NCBI RefSeq assembly: GCF_032854445.1 | Contig: NC_088300.1 | Coordinates: 29,867,608 to 29,931,607, forward strand | Direction of reading: 5' to 3' | Length of the DNA: 64,000 nt | From: Liolophura sinensis | Lineage: Eukaryota > Mollusca > Polyplacophora > Chitonida > Chitonidae | Shown here: one piece after another, positions 23,584-36,722 of the stretch | Position numbering within the stretch: the stretch's first letter is position 1 | Layout: each line of letters opens with the position of its first letter | The notes under the pieces: generated by a model | What the model saw: the letters and a program-made list of their open reading frames with translations, nothing else | What the model was told of the DNA's origin: nothing | The model's database searches: none | Translations under genes and position numbers: made by a program

Positions 23584-24220
23584 GACGTGCTCTGTTCGAC
23601 TTGGGGTTTATATCTACACTCCAACAATCCAAGACCGTCCAGTTGGTATACGTCGCTCCGTCAACAACCACGGGAAATCCTGTTCATGAATCGACTTGAA
23701 CCGGTCCTACGAGACTCGGTAGGTGGTTCGCACGTGAACGGGTTTGTCCACAGATGTCAACCGACTCTCACAATAATTAGGTGTCATGCTTGATTGACGA
23801 GGGAAAGGTGTCAGACACACCTGATTGGATGTAGTACTCATTAACGTTAACACCTTTGTACAACAAGAACATAAACATGAATTCGGATAAACAACTTATA
23901 TACATAAAAAGCAATGTCTATTTACACAATTTGTATTGGTTGCACTTGATATAAAATGAACAAGGCATCCTCCTTAATACCTAGATGCTGTCGTGGCCAT
24001 GGCTATATACATGCTGTTTTCAAGCTTCTTTATCTCTTCAAAGATATGTAAGCTCATGAATTTATACACTATCAACTCTAATCTTCGACATTTACACTTG
24101 TAGCTCAGTGCGTAGGGTTTTATGGAACTTTAACACCGTTTAACGTCAGGTCTTGGGTAAACTACAAGCAGGGGCAAAGTACTTGTGCGTTTACAAGCCC
24201 CACGCTATACGCTACGATTA
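23584..24220. other. No recognisable gene
   Basis: No coding or repeat signature recognised. The frame 23587-23793 is not recognisable. Confidence 0.5.
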
Positions 24221-24424
24221 TCAGGGTTTGAACTTAAATAGATATGTGAAAAATCGCTCAGACAACTTGAAAACATCTTGAAATCCTCCAATGATCCAGT
24301 TAACTATACCATCAGGTCCAGATGCTTTTTTGGTATTGATTGAGGTGCACAGGAAATAATGAGATTCTTTGACACAGGAATTGATAGTTGATCGAGAGGA
24401 TTTAAGATTGGCTGAGGAGGTCAT
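24221..24424 (-). pseudogene. LINE reverse transcriptase fragment
   Basis: The reverse frame encodes SINTKKASGPDGIVNWII, the conserved N-terminal RT block of Jockey/CR1-like LINEs (K-A-S-G-P-D-G-I-P-N). It is preceded by a plausible linker and followed by FKLSERFF. No later RT motifs are present. It is a dead scrap. Confidence 0.75.
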
Positions 24425-25264
24425 CCAGTTGCATGATTACTCAGGTATTGTCTGGGATATCTTAATATTGAAAACTGGGGTATGTCATTACTGTTACGTA
24501 TAAACCCTTTTATAGTAATACTCCAGCGAATTTAGATGTCATTGAAAATGAAAGTGAGATATGTTGTTTTCAACGCGCATGGGTCAAATAGCTGATTTTG
24601 TTTTTATTTCTATGTGTTTTTTACTTTTTCTGTCAGTTTGTGGCTCCCCAAGCCCATTTGCTTTCGGAAATTTCCGTAGTCACTCGTGAATGATGTGGCA
24701 TGTCGATTTCTGCCGTCGTCAGGATCATTATAAACAGTGCATACAGGTTGAACGTGTGCTGAAGAAAAAGCCTGAGTGAAGTTATTTTTCAAACTGAACA
24801 CCAGTGCTTCGAAAATGTGTTACTTACGATTGTCATCCATCGCACACAAGATGAACAGAAAATGATCATCGGAATGACAAGAATGCGTTATTAGATGATA
24901 GGCTCATACAGCACAGTGTATGGTCTGAGAGACCATAGAAACCATTTTTACTAGTGTATATCCTTCACTAAGTCATTACAGCTCGTTGGAAAACAAGTTG
25001 TACCATGACGAAATCTTAAGTATGAACCGGTAGCTTTCTTTCTCAACTGACGATCATGGATCTGCTAGACATCACTACATAGTCTCGTATGTTTTCCGCA
25101 CAGGTATAATTTTATTGCGGTTTATAAAACTAAAATATATAAAATACAACACTGATATGCAGAAATGAGAATTGAGCTAAATTAAAATCCCAAGCATCTT
25201 CTAAATTAAGAGAAAAATGTATTGCCGTGAAAGAATTAATTCTTCAACGTTATGACTTGGGCGC
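24425..25264. other. No recognisable gene
   Basis: AT-rich, no coding signature recognised. Confidence 0.5.
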
Positions 25265-25535
25265 TCATTTTCTTTTTTCCCATAAACCTAAATTGTTTGA
25301 TGAATGCCAAGTAGACCTAGGACCGCTTAGAGCCCTGTGTCCAAATATTAAACAAGTAACGTCTGGGACGAAGTGTACGCTGCAATAAGGTATCCTTCTC
25401 ATGAGAAATGATAGATTGTAGAAACAGCAACATGTACCATTTTTCAAATTTTTAGTATGACCTGACCCGGGCTTAATCTCTGTTCTCCGGACCGAGGCGG
25501 ACGCTCTGACCATTAGGCTTCTGAAGCGGCCCTGT
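25265..25535 (-). mobile_element. SINE-D (reverse), partial
   Basis: The reverse complement starts with a tRNA-like head 'gcctaatggtcagagcgtcc' and a box B-like 'aagcccgggtcaggtc', followed by 'tttgaaaaatggtacatg'. The head and body start match SINE-D at 5204. The 3' body is poorly matched. Confidence 0.65.
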
Positions 25536-25785
25536 AGACTCTGATCAGCTATCTACTTGTGACGTCAGACGATGCATAGCAGGCTATGTGGGTGACTTTG
25601 GTAACATTCGACCGAAGCGCAAAACTTTCAACGATACATATTCGCATAGTTTTTACATCCCTGGTATGAATATGAGTAGTTACATCCATTATTGGTGTGT
25701 TTGACTGAAGTAGCACATAGAACAATTATCGTTTAGCAAGGATTAAATTCTTTGCAAATGGAAATAGAGGTAAGGACGGCCACGC

Positions 25786-26372
25786 GTGACAACACATGCC
25801 CAGGACAATGAATTTCGGCTACGTCATTTGCGTAATCGATTTACGACCGCAACATCAACACATGCCCAGGACAATGAATTTCGGCTACGTCATTTGTGTA
25901 ATCGATTTACGACCGCAACATCAAGCGTAATGCACTGTTTAGGGGTGACATATAACTGCCTGGACCATACGAAACCGCATATGCGCTGCTCGTCTTCGTG
26001 CCCGACGTTCTGATATTGGGCCGATTCTGACACCGGCGTCATGTACGTCTACGCTGGGCACCATTTCACCTGCGTTGGAACCAGAGACAAGGGTTGTGTT
26101 TAGCGACGAATCACGCTTAAGGAAGCGTGCAAGCGAGCATGGCGTTGAAGCGATGAACGTCACGTCCTTAGCTGCGATCAGGATGTCGATCGATTTCGTG
26201 TTGGCAGCCTAATGGTTTGGGGATCTTTCTCCGGGAACGTGCCCTCACGTGTTCTCGTAATTCGTGGGAAACCTGAATGCAGCGGGATATCGCGACCTAC
26301 TCCTTGTCCAGAGCTGGTGGCGCTCATCCTGGAGACTGTCCTCGTCCTGGCGAGTCGCTGTGAAATCAACGC
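25786..26372 (+). pseudogene. Tc1/mariner-type transposase relic
   Basis: Spread over all three forward frames. The N-terminal helix-turn-helix part reads AQDNEFRLRHLRNRFTTAT. Further on come FSDESRL (the first catalytic Asp region), then DRFRVGSLMVWGSFSGNVPS, then VLVIRGKPE and GYRDLL. This order matches Tc1-like transposases, which cut and paste DNA between TA sites. The second Asp and third acidic residue are missing and frameshifts abound, so it is inactive. A 66-base unit (25792-25857) is exactly tandemly repeated at 25858-25923 with one change (Arg to Cys), duplicating 22 residues of the DNA-binding domain in frame. Confidence 0.85.
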
Positions 26373-29300
26373 ATGCTACTGTTGACTGTGAAGGTGCACC
26401 AGCTACACCTCAATGTCTAATCTTGTTTTAGTACACGCTTATTACGTCCATAAACCAGATTTATCCATTAGCAAAACACTTTATTATATATTTGGAACCA
26501 AAGTAACTCATGTGAAGTTTTTTTTTGTTCAGTATAGAAAAGACAGCTGTGTGAAAAGTCATTTTTCAATGAACAAATGGTTAGATCAAAGCTTCGCGTC
26601 GGTCGTTTAGAGGTAAACATGGTTACAGCTGTATTCAAACTTGGCAGACGATCTTTAACGCACTGGGAACCAGTTAGAAAGTCAACTAAAACTGCTGCAA
26701 CTTGAGGGATCTAGACCAAATACCAAGGAATACTGTGTTGTTGCATACCAAAGTGTCAAGAAGTAAAAAAAAATATTTTTTATATTTGGCAAGGTTAGTG
26801 CTTCTGTGGAAACGCCCACACCACCCCATTGTTCTGTTTTGATTTTGCACTGGTTTATTTACGTTTCTTTGACAGAGAATTTACATCACTTACGTTTTCA
26901 ATAAAGATTAAGCCATTTTGTCCATATACCACATTAGACTTCCAGTGCAATGAGCTAGGCGAAGAACAAACACATTAAAGATGATTATGACCACAAAGGA
27001 GCAATGAAAGTAACAATTCAAAAGTAGAAAAGTTCCTGATTACATGAATAGAAGGCTATTGTTTCTCAGTGATATTACTTAACACACATCACGTCATGTG
27101 ACATCAACACACAGGAGACTGATCACAATGGTAGACTGGACAAATTCCAGAAGTAATTTAAGTCAACAAAAGTTCATTGGTGTAAATAGTGGAGTGTAAG
27201 GATATCAACTTTTCCGATTCCGAAATAAAAATGAAAATCTAAAAAACAGTTTTATTTTTTTAAAATCTGATCTACGGTCTGTAAATAAACAGATTTTTTC
27301 AAGCACAATCCAGCATGATAACATTCCAAGCACAAAACAATGAAAGACAGTCACGTCTTTGTAACACCAAACATTGCTGATAAATATTTACATGACCTCA
27401 TCAGATGGATTTAATTTAATTTAAGTATTTGTTGGTTTTACGGGGAATTCCCAAAGCCGTATGGCAACGACAATAAAACAAGCATATATACACACAAATT
27501 CATAGAAAAGATCAACAAAATCTACATGATTTTACAGAATAAGTTAGTGAGGAGAAAAATAGAAGTGTAGGTCAGATGGGTTTCAATATAGTTATGTTCA
27601 GATGGCTGACAAGCCATGTACATGGCCAGGTTAGTCAACATTCAAGACCAAAACCAGATGGCCGCGAGATTCATAAACATATTAGGTGTCAGAGAACAAA
27701 TCGTTGTTGTGCACACCGATTATAGTAAGTAGTTATAAGCTCTTGGGGCCAATTCCATGACCACGATTTACACCAGACAGAATGATGTCATCTCACAATT
27801 CACCAACTTCAATATGATTTTGTGAGAATTTCCACTCTGTGTCAGGCTTTCCGGGTTGCATGTAGACTACCACGATGGGAGTACTGTTCTGGGGCATTCG
27901 GTTTCCATAAATGGTGTGATTGTTGTAAGTAGAAGAAAGATTGTTCTCAGAAGAAACATTGTTCCTTTACAGCCTTTTGACAATTTCCCCACACTCCTTA
28001 TAATGAGCACAGTTTCGCATAACTTTATAAATAAATTTTTGACTTCGCAAATAACTTCACTTTATAGCGCCATTACCAGAAGAATGTGTGATGTGTTGAA
28101 ATAGAGCTTAAATTCACGGTGGACTATGTCCAACACGGTTAATGAGAGTAAACGAAAACACTGGAAACGGATGTCAAAGTGAGCGAGATGAGGCACGCAC
28201 AGATGCAGCTTTCCTAATATTTTATTTTTTAAGGAATGAAAGTCCCTTTGGTTGTTATTACATTGTACGTTTCAAACAGTTATTCCCTTTGTAAATTTGA
28301 CGACACGACATGATGTATTCCATGTACCGTTTGTAAAAAAGGCGACATAAACGAAAAATTTTATGCATGCATTTTGACCTAGATGAGTCAAGTATTAGTG
28401 GTATTATTTGCTTCATTTTACCGCGGGAGGACGAACAGAATCCTATATATGTACCTGACCAACACTTACACATTCATGACAATTGTATGAGAGAATTAGA
28501 CAAGACTACTGAGACATCCAAGTTCAAGCAAATGTTAAAGATGCTTTTTTACCATTTCGTCACAATTTACCGTTGTATATTTGGCAAAAACTCGGCAAAT
28601 GGGAACCGGTGAAATTTGGCGCCCAGGCACATTTTATGCTACTTTGAAAATACTTTGTCTTCGAACATGGTAATTTCCTTTCACTAGCTTGCCAAAACAT
28701 ACAGGTCCACGTGTGACTGTATATTAGAAACTCTGAACAAGGCTGTAGTTTAGAAGACATGCGTTGACCTCACTATGTCTCTGTGTGAGCTTATAAATAA
28801 TGTACATGGCGGGCATAATGTTAGATACCATCTAGTGCTATCCTATTAACTCGCAATTTAGACTTACGACAGCCGACGCACCGCGGCAGACGGTGTCAGA
28901 AAACCCAGTTATGCAAACGCTTGTGACCACTAGGAATTCAATTCAGCCTTTGAGTGCTTCAAAACTCCCCCAGCCTCTGCTCACAACGTGCCTGAGGGGT
29001 TCTATTGATTACATAAAGGTGACTTATTTCCAAGAAGTGTGGCCAATACGCTATGGAGGCTAAAACTTTTTTCCGTCTTATTTCCGAGCTAAATGCCTCC
29101 AGACACAACCTCCTAATTTTACACTTACAACCTTACGATCAATATCATGACGCCTTTAGAATTGGAGATGCTAAGCCTCTTGTCACACAACCTTGACTTC
29201 CTTTACCATTCCAATGCAGTTAAAGAAAAGTAAGATATTCTTTCTTCACTACATCAGTTGACTGGTCCGCAAGGGTATTGCGGTAAGTAGATAGCCGGAA

Positions 29301-30489
29301 ATGTTTATAAAGAAGGATGGAGTTAACGCATATCCTGGTGAAAAGAGAAGCATCTATAATGTCCAAAGAAGAATGCTTTTTATTAGAACTTGATTTTGTT
29401 TGCTATATAATGTCCGATGATATGAACCTAACACTACGGGATATTTTTCCTTTGTCATTACTTAATCTCACATGCTTCAGGGACTTTTCCGGTTACCAGA
29501 CTACCGTTAATGATTCTGTGTCACAAAGATAGGATCGAGTTACACATCACGGGGTAAAAATACAAAGCGGCCTGAACAATGTCAAAAAATAAAATAAATA
29601 AAAACTAAAAAACACGACTTTTCTTGAAAATCTTGATTTCACTTCTTTACACGCACCTAATGACTGATGATTCCGACAACGTATTCGGTCGCAATATCCC
29701 TGTGTTACATCCTGTGCAAAGTAGACAATTAAGTGTTGTTTATTTGCGTGTGCAGAAATAAAACGGACAGGTACGTGCGTTGTTGTTCTTCACAAACACG
29801 TCATGCTCAGAACAAGTACAAAATCAACAAGAACAAAGTCTCTCAGATGATATTCTGGGAGAGAAAAAAATGAATTACTAATTCAGTGAACATAAATGGG
29901 GTGAGCTTTTGTGAAGCCATTCTCCATCTCGACATATCAACTTTGTGTTTGTACTGACAACTGATCGGCAACCTGCTGAAATTTGTGTTCACTGACGAAA
30001 GGCGTGTCAGACCTTGAGTAAAAACAACCTTTTAGGCATGAATAGTTCCAATCAATACCCTGTTATTGTTTTAGTTTAAATTTAAAGAGAATTAAAATGC
30101 AGGGGCGGATAAAAGTCTTTAGTTAATGTATTCACACCGCCCAGCGCCTTATGCAATCAGACACATACCCATGTGAACAGTTTCTAGACCATGAAATCCT
30201 ATTATTATTTCCCCAAATTACAAAAGCGACAAGAGCAAAATCTAATAGTGCCACCTAAACTGACAATATTTTTTATTTACTTTCACGGAACCAATCTGTT
30301 CTCAGGAATTCTTCTCTCGGATGTAACCGTTTCCGTTTTCCATATTGACCACCAAAATATGCTCACCCAACGAAGGGAATGCGATACTATGTATACGGGG
30401 ATAATTCCCGAACAAAAAGCACGATTAAAAAAAAAAAAAAAAACAACAAAAACTGACCAATAAAATTGGACTCACCTCTCAGAAATAGC
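26373..30489. other. 4 kb with no recognisable gene
   Basis: AT-rich. Open frames up to about 90 codons have no recognisable motifs. About 50 bases at 29625-29680 resemble 31835-31890 ('cacctaatgactgatgat' against 'cacctgctgactgatgat'), hinting at another low-copy repeat. A poly-A run lies at about 30427-30442. Confidence 0.5.
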
Positions 30490-31800
30490 GGATGTAAATA
30501 ACACTTTAGACTTAATCTTAAACGATTTCACACATACATCTAATGAATATTTCCCCCTTATTAAAATAGCGATGAAAAAACTTAAAATTAACAAGCTCTG
30601 GATAAGTTATGCAATTCTCACCTCTATACGAGAAAAAAACCCAACAGACTATACAGATTGCATATATCTAATAAAAACTTCGATATAGCTGCTCGGTTTA
30701 AAAAGTACAGAAATAAACTGAATCACTCCCTGTGTATAACACATAAAAATACTGTGAAGAACAATTTTTTAAAAGGCAACAGACATTTGGCAAAAAGTTA
30801 ATGGACCCATGAACAAAAAACAATAGCTGGTGGCTTCGATGATTTCTTCTCAAATGTAGCTTTAACACTTGGTCATAGTTCACCACAGCCAAGTAAGAGC
30901 TTTCAGGACTATCTCGCAGAACCCTTCAGTTCAGACTTTGGTTTTGATTGATGTAAGCAAACAGAAATAGTAAATATTATTTCTAATCTGAAAAATGGAG
31001 TACAGATGGCATAAAATCTTCTCTTGTTAAGCCAGCCAAAGATCATAGGTCTGCGATTTTGTGCCATGTAGTGAACTTATCGTTTACTTCAGGCACATTT
31101 CCAACAGCAGTAAAAGTCCTAAGGTTTGCCCAGTATATAATGCTAGGGAAACATCACTCGTTGAACAACGTCGTCCTATCTCTGTTCTGCCATATTTTAG
31201 CAAAATACTTGGAAAAGCTATAGTCACTCGAATAAGTGAGTTTTTAGAAAGCAACACACTGTTGTACGCCAACCAGTTCGGATTTCGATCAACCACTCGA
31301 CGTCTTTAGCAATAATAAATCTTGTAGAGAAATTCATTAAAACCAAGGAATCAAAATAATACAACGGACCCCGATATCTCAGTTGTTAGAGCTTTCGCTT
31401 CGGGGGCGGTAGTTCCATGGGCAATCTTGTGTCGGGTCACACTTAAGACCTTTAAAGAGGAAGTTGTAACTTCCTCGCTTGGCCTTCGTCATTCAGGGCA
31501 TAGTGCAACGACTGGTTGACCCGTATCATTATAATGCCTCAGGTGGGGCAGCTTACTTGCCTTTGGTAAATCGCCTCAGTGAAGCAACACTTGACAAAAG
31601 AGCGGTGGAAATTCGTCCTGCAACAAGGAGGAACATGCACTCTACGACTCTTTCGTCGTCATATGAAAAATTGTTAAATACGACGTTAAACCCCAAGCAC
31701 TCACTCACTCGCTCACTCAAAACACTACAGCATAATAACATTTCTAGATTTATCAAAAGGTTTTGATACTGTCAATCATGAAATTATGTTAAGCAAATTA
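30490..31800 (+). mobile_element. Jockey/CR1-like LINE relic, interrupted by a SINE
   Basis: Forward frames show the endonuclease-RT linker (KINKLWISYAILTSIREKNP near 30585) and then FDDFFSNVALTL near 30838. Frame 31061-31309 is the RT N-terminus, with VCPVYNARETSLVEQRRPIS, VLPYFSKILGKAI and LYANQFGFRS. Motif A resumes after the SINE insertion as FLDLSKGFDTVNHE (31741-31782). No motif C is seen. Stops and shifts make it inactive. It has no RNase H in view, unlike the two other LINEs in the window. Confidence 0.85.
31365..31719 (+). mobile_element. SINE-B (forward), inserted in the LINE relic
   Basis: Starts with a tRNA-like head ('gatatctcagttgttagagc', box A; 'tcgggtcacactt', box B-like). 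It continues through the SINE-B body and ends in (ACTC)n at 31699-31719. It separates two RT blocks that belong together, so it is younger than the LINE. A clear target-site duplication was not found. Confidence 0.9.
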
Positions 31801-31922
31801 GATTTTAACCAAGCAGATCCTAAAAATGTTTTTTTTTTTAAAACCTTGATCTTACTACTTTACAGACACCTGCTGACTGATGATATTAACCTTCCAAACT
31901 GTCTAAGAAGGAAAGTGTTTTT

Positions 31923-32369
31923 TTAAAGGAGAAGAAAACTTAAAAACATGACACTATGGGCTGAAAAGAGCACATTTATTCTGTCTGGTGGTGCCTTTCT
32001 GTCTGGCGGTGCCATACACGTAAAGTCTGAAAACGGCAAAGCTCGTATAGAGCGCAGAGTCTATCTTGTTCTCCATCTTTAACACCCTGTAATTTATGCA
32101 GGGGTGTGTGTTGCCTCTCATCTAATGAGAGTCGTTAAAGCTGCCGGCTTGTTCGTGTAAACTGGGAACCTACGTCTAACATTCCGGTTTCCCGACCGTC
32201 AAGCGGAAAACGAACTGTACTGTTCGCCCAAAGCGGATTTTGGCGTTGACTTTATTTATAATTTATCATCTTGAGGTATATATTAGAATTTTTTATGGCA
32301 GCACCTGCGAGAAAATACATATTTTTTTCAATGGTATTTGTTTGTAATTTATGTTTTCTTCTCCTTTAA
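31923..32369. mobile_element. MITE with TTAA target sites
   Basis: Perfect 13-base terminal inverted repeats, aggagaagaaaac at 31927-31939 and its complement at 32353-32365, are flanked by TTAA on both sides (31923-31926 and 32366-32369). A weaker match of the arms extends further inward. The interior, about 413 bases, has no coding frame. TTAA duplication is the hallmark of piggyBac-type transposases, so this is probably a non-autonomous element moved by one. Confidence 0.8.
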
Positions 32370-33599
32370 ATCAATCGGAGGGCAAAACCACTACATCTTA
32401 GTTATTAATATGTGCATCAACTTAGAATGGACCGTCCGAATATTATATAATCTGAAATTAATAGAGATTTCTTGCAACATGTACAGGCCGTCTGCGGTGT
32501 CAAGCTTAAAGAAATGAAGAAATTACAACATCCAGTATGCTGCAATAAATTTCATTTTTCTTATGTAAACTGTAAATGTTAAATATTAAAAGCCAGGCTA
32601 CTTATCTGTTATATTTTCTGAATCGTGAGCAGAGTGTAAACGGTTGGAAAAACCAGCAACTTGCTAAAAAAACGTTTATTAAAATCATTTGTGCTACTTT
32701 TAGATAAGAGTGACTGAGTAGGAAAATGTATCAGAAAGTAACGTCTACCGTTCGCAACTTGTCGTGCAGCAGTAAATGGTTTAAATGAATCAAGCTGAAA
32801 TTCTGAGAAACGTTTAATAATGTATCTGAGGGTAAGACTAATAGGGTAGTATCGGCGCACTTAATTGGACATCTGTATTTCACACGCCGGATGGTAAGTA
32901 TGGAAAATCGCAAGGCCGGTAAGCCACACAGAACAAATGGCTGACCTTTGATTCCTTGTATAACACCCCAGCTGTGCCACCGGCCACACAAAGGTCAGTT
33001 ACCTCGCATGTACTGACCAATTAACAATGTCGTCCGGAGGACCCATCCTGACTTCCCCCTAAAAGGATACAGAAATGGTTAAAAATAACACCATATGGCT
33101 CCAGGGCTATAATCTGTCTATACCAGGTGCAAAGTGGTCGAAACATCTCTGACGTGCACTACTCACTGTAAACGGTAGAGTCAGGCGGCATCTATCTCAA
33201 CGCCTGTGGTGGCAACATATAGTGAAGACATACATAAATTATAGTCTTGAGTCGATAGATGTTTAATCGTTTTCCCAAACTACAGGAAGCTTAGCGTTTC
33301 TGCTTTGTGATGATCAATTTTTTGTCGTCATCCACTATTTGTCGACGCAGGACAATATTAAAAATTCATAAAAAGAGGCATTCAAAACCATCGACAAAAC
33401 ATACACCTACTGAAAGTGAAGTAGAAACTGTCAGGAGTTGTTAAAGGTGCTGCTGAATGTGTTCCAACCAGTGTTCAGGTCTTCACTTAATGTGACAGAT
33501 TGTTAAGTTGTAAAGGCGACGGCCTTGATTTGGCCATGTGGTAAATGATGTGTCATTATTTGAATGAAGTGTCTGCTTTTTGCTTACATCAGCTTATTT
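32370..33599. other. No recognisable gene
   Basis: Frames 32609-32860 and 32731-32991 (reverse) are not recognisable. No repeat signature was identified. Confidence 0.5.
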
Positions 33600-33765
33600 G
33601 TCACCGACTGCAAACGTACAGCATAGGGAATAAAACTATATCAGCGACAAGAGTGTAATAGCTGGCAAATGGTCACACGTAACCGCTGAAATTCGTCCTC
33701 TTGTCAGTTTACTTCATTTAGGGCAATTCTCCAACTGTTCATGCAAATTTTTAAATAACAAAGTA
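33600..33765 (-). repeat. Rep-1 copy (reverse)
   Basis: In reverse it carries the Rep-1 middle ('gcggttacgtgtgaccattt') and the end 'ccctatgctgtacgtttgca'. Confidence 0.7.
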
Positions 33766-34194
33766 CACTCCTTCTAACACCATGGCTTAAGTAGAATTAG
33801 GTGAAAAATATGCAGTGATGTTAATCGCAATTATTCATTTATTCGCTTTACAAGCACTTTTGCTGTATTGCTAAACATATACCTAAAGTGTCAGGTTTCA
33901 TAAAATGAAGTGTGTTGTCAAGCTATTTTAAAAATCGTACATGGTAAAAAGTGCAGTTTTCAATTATGGGTAGAGTACTTTAGTGTATTATATTTTGTAT
34001 GAACAATGCTTCACACAAGCACTTCCTTATTTCTTACGGTATATACTTTCTTCGTTATTTGCTGGTTTATGATAATGTTTTGGGAAATGATCTCGCTATT
34101 ATTGACCGGGTATGTTTATTATGGGTGTCGACTAACAAACTCTAATTTTATTTTGGAAAAGTTCTGGTTAGCGTGCATACGTGCGAAGGCCTAA
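33766..34194. other. No recognisable gene
   Basis: AT-rich spacer. The frame 34006-34194 is hydrophobic but not recognisable. Confidence 0.45.
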
Positions 34195-34312
34195 CAGCAT
34201 CCTTCGAATGCTCGGGGGTTTCCTCCGGGCTCTCGCCGGTTTCCTTCCACGACAATGCTGTCCCGTTCTGTAAGTGAAATAGTCTTAAGTACGGCATGAA
34301 TAAAAAAAAGTA
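34195..34312 (+). mobile_element. SINE-A 3' half
   Basis: Contains 'gggtttcctccgggctctcg' and 'cttaagtacggcatgaataa', the 3' half of SINE-A. The head is lost. Confidence 0.75.
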
Positions 34313-34381
34313 AATCTCCTTGTACACAGTGTTTCACTATTATCGGGCCCATTATGGCAACGGTGGTTGTCTTACATAAAG

Positions 34382-34659
34382 GTCCTTGGATTTATTTATT
34401 TGATTAGTGTTTTACGCCGTACTCAAGAATATTTCACTTATACGACGACGGCCAGCATTAAGGTGAAAGGAAACAGGGCAGAGCCCGGAGGAAACCCACG
34501 ACTATCCGCAGCTTGCTGGAGACATTTCCACGTACGACCGGTGAGGAAGCGAGCATGACCTGGACTTGAATTCACAGCGACCGCATCAGTGAAAGGCTGC
34601 TCGGTCATTACGCTGCGTTAACGCGCTAACTGAGCCACGAGGCACGCAATGTCCTTGGA
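34382..34659 (-). mobile_element. SINE-A (reverse) with a 9-base target duplication
   Basis: 'gtccttgga' at 34382-34390 recurs at 34651-34659 on either side of a complete SINE-A. The SINE has a TTTA tail, 'gattagtgttttacgccgta', and a tRNA-like head ending 'aactgagccacgaggc'. Confidence 0.9.
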
Positions 34660-36668
34660 GAATGCTTGCCTAAATTCACCGTGACATTCTCGGGGGGGGG
34701 GGGGGTCTCCACTCAGGAAACTGATATAGATCCAAAAGTGAAATAAATATTGAATCCGTCGTTAAACACCAACACATTTACGTAATACCCTTCTATTGGG
34801 ATTTGAGGAGTTGGTAATTTGCAAAATACGACATCCTTACCTTGTGCCTTTTTCTGTTTCTGTGAATAGCTAGTGTTCCAAGAACGAACGGATTTTTGTG
34901 TTTATAGTTAACCACTGCCATGACGCAGGAAAGTAGATCAATGGTTCTCTCATCTGAAGCAAATGATCAGGCCTAGAGGATAAATGTAGCCTTGGCCTGG
35001 ATAGAAAATAATCAAACAGTGACATGTGATGATCTCATTCTTTGACCCAGAAAATAAAACAATTTATAACCCATGTTTGTTAATCGAAGCTGCATCTTAA
35101 GAAGTTATACCTCCTTGATATCTTCGTGGATCAAATATCAAATAAACTTGCTGCAAATAGCCGGGCAGATGGACATGTCAAATGCCGCAGATGTCTTTGC
35201 CGAAAGGATTCAAATGGGCTTCCACAATATGATCTGGATAACGAAGGCTACATAAACAGATCTGTCAGGGGATCGATCTAGCTTATGTACAAATGTACTT
35301 TTGTGAAGCTGAGCTGTATAAAAACTGAATATATATTAATACACTGATAGTTAAGTTTTTAAAGCACCAATCTCGAACCATAGTCTTTGAAAACTAGAAG
35401 ACTCCAAAACACGTGAGTATTACTTCTCACATCTTTACTCTTACCAAATCTGGATTTATTCCCAAAGGAGTGTTGTAAAGGTGTTCTAATAGAGAAGAAC
35501 ACACAAAAACGCCTTATACCCCATTCAAGTGTTTAAGCTTTTTTGTTTACAAACTGTCAAAGTTTCTTTGAGTTTGGTAGTTTGTCGGGGCGAACATTTT
35601 CCAGGAAATGTACAGGACAGAATACCTTCTCACTGAGAACGGATTCTTTCCTGCCGATGCCGTGAAGACGTTTCTTTAATAAATATGGCTTCGCTAAGGA
35701 AAATGATGCAACGAAATCTTCACATTCTCCGTCAGTGGCCTTTTACGGGATATGGTCTTGCTCCCAGCTCGCCCGTACAGATTACTACAGTCTCCTGCCG
35801 ATCAAGAAGGCATTGCGATGGAAGTGGCCGCTATCAGATCCACATAAATGTATTACAGTTCAGTTGGACCAAAATACTTCAGCGTAAGACTTAAAATAAC
35901 TTTGAAATTCAGTTTCTTGCTTCACTCTGTCTAAGAACCCACACGAACAATGAAGAGTTTCGATATAACCACGTGAAGTCCCTAAGGGCTTCTATGACGG
36001 GTCTGCTCGGAGTGAATTGTCCCTCAATGCCGAATTCCGTCCTCTGGGCTTTCAAAACTGATTTTTTTTGTAATAAATGTGGTTTAATTCTTTTACTTTT
36101 CTGTGTATACATAATGGCAGACTTTATGTTCGCTTTCATGGCTGACCCAAATTACTCTTTGGCTGTACAACTAATATCGACAACTGAGAAATAATTGTTT
36201 TGTTTACCTTATTTATATCGATAATTTGTGTGGATTTATCCTTTGTGATTTATCTTCATTGCCCAGGGGTCTATATTCTGTGCTGAGATCAACACTTTAG
36301 GCGACTTAACTAGCGAGGGCTAATAGGGCAATCTAAAATTAATCGATCCTGTTGGTAACAATCCATATTGTATAATTAATTATGTAGTGACTGGAATACA
36401 GTCCATACAACTTCGGAAAACAGGCATCAAGGTTTCCGCAGTTATGCATGGCACTTACTGTGACATGACGTCACAAATGAAGATAGCAGACGACGGCGTT
36501 TTCCAACAAACGCATGTACAGTAGATCAACATTACAACCAAAATAATGTTACAGCAAAAGTGTTGCAATCTTATGGCAGTGCTTGGATCGTAACATACTT
36601 CAACTCGCCATAATAACCCTCCTCCTCGGGTAAATACGGCAACCCTCAATTCAATACCGTGGTAATAC
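34660..36668. other. No recognisable gene; poly-G run
   Basis: A 14-base G run lies at 34692-34705. Frames at 35073-35255, 35685-35894 and 35973-36194 have no recognisable motifs. Confidence 0.5.
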
Positions 36669-36671
36669 CAT

Positions 36672-36718
<47 letters not shown>

Positions 36719-36722
36719 TTTG
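36669..36722. repeat. (TTTA)n microsatellite, SINE tail
   Basis: About 13 uninterrupted TTTA units directly joined to the 3' end of the reverse SINE-A that follows. It most likely expanded from the tail of that SINE. Confidence 0.95.
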
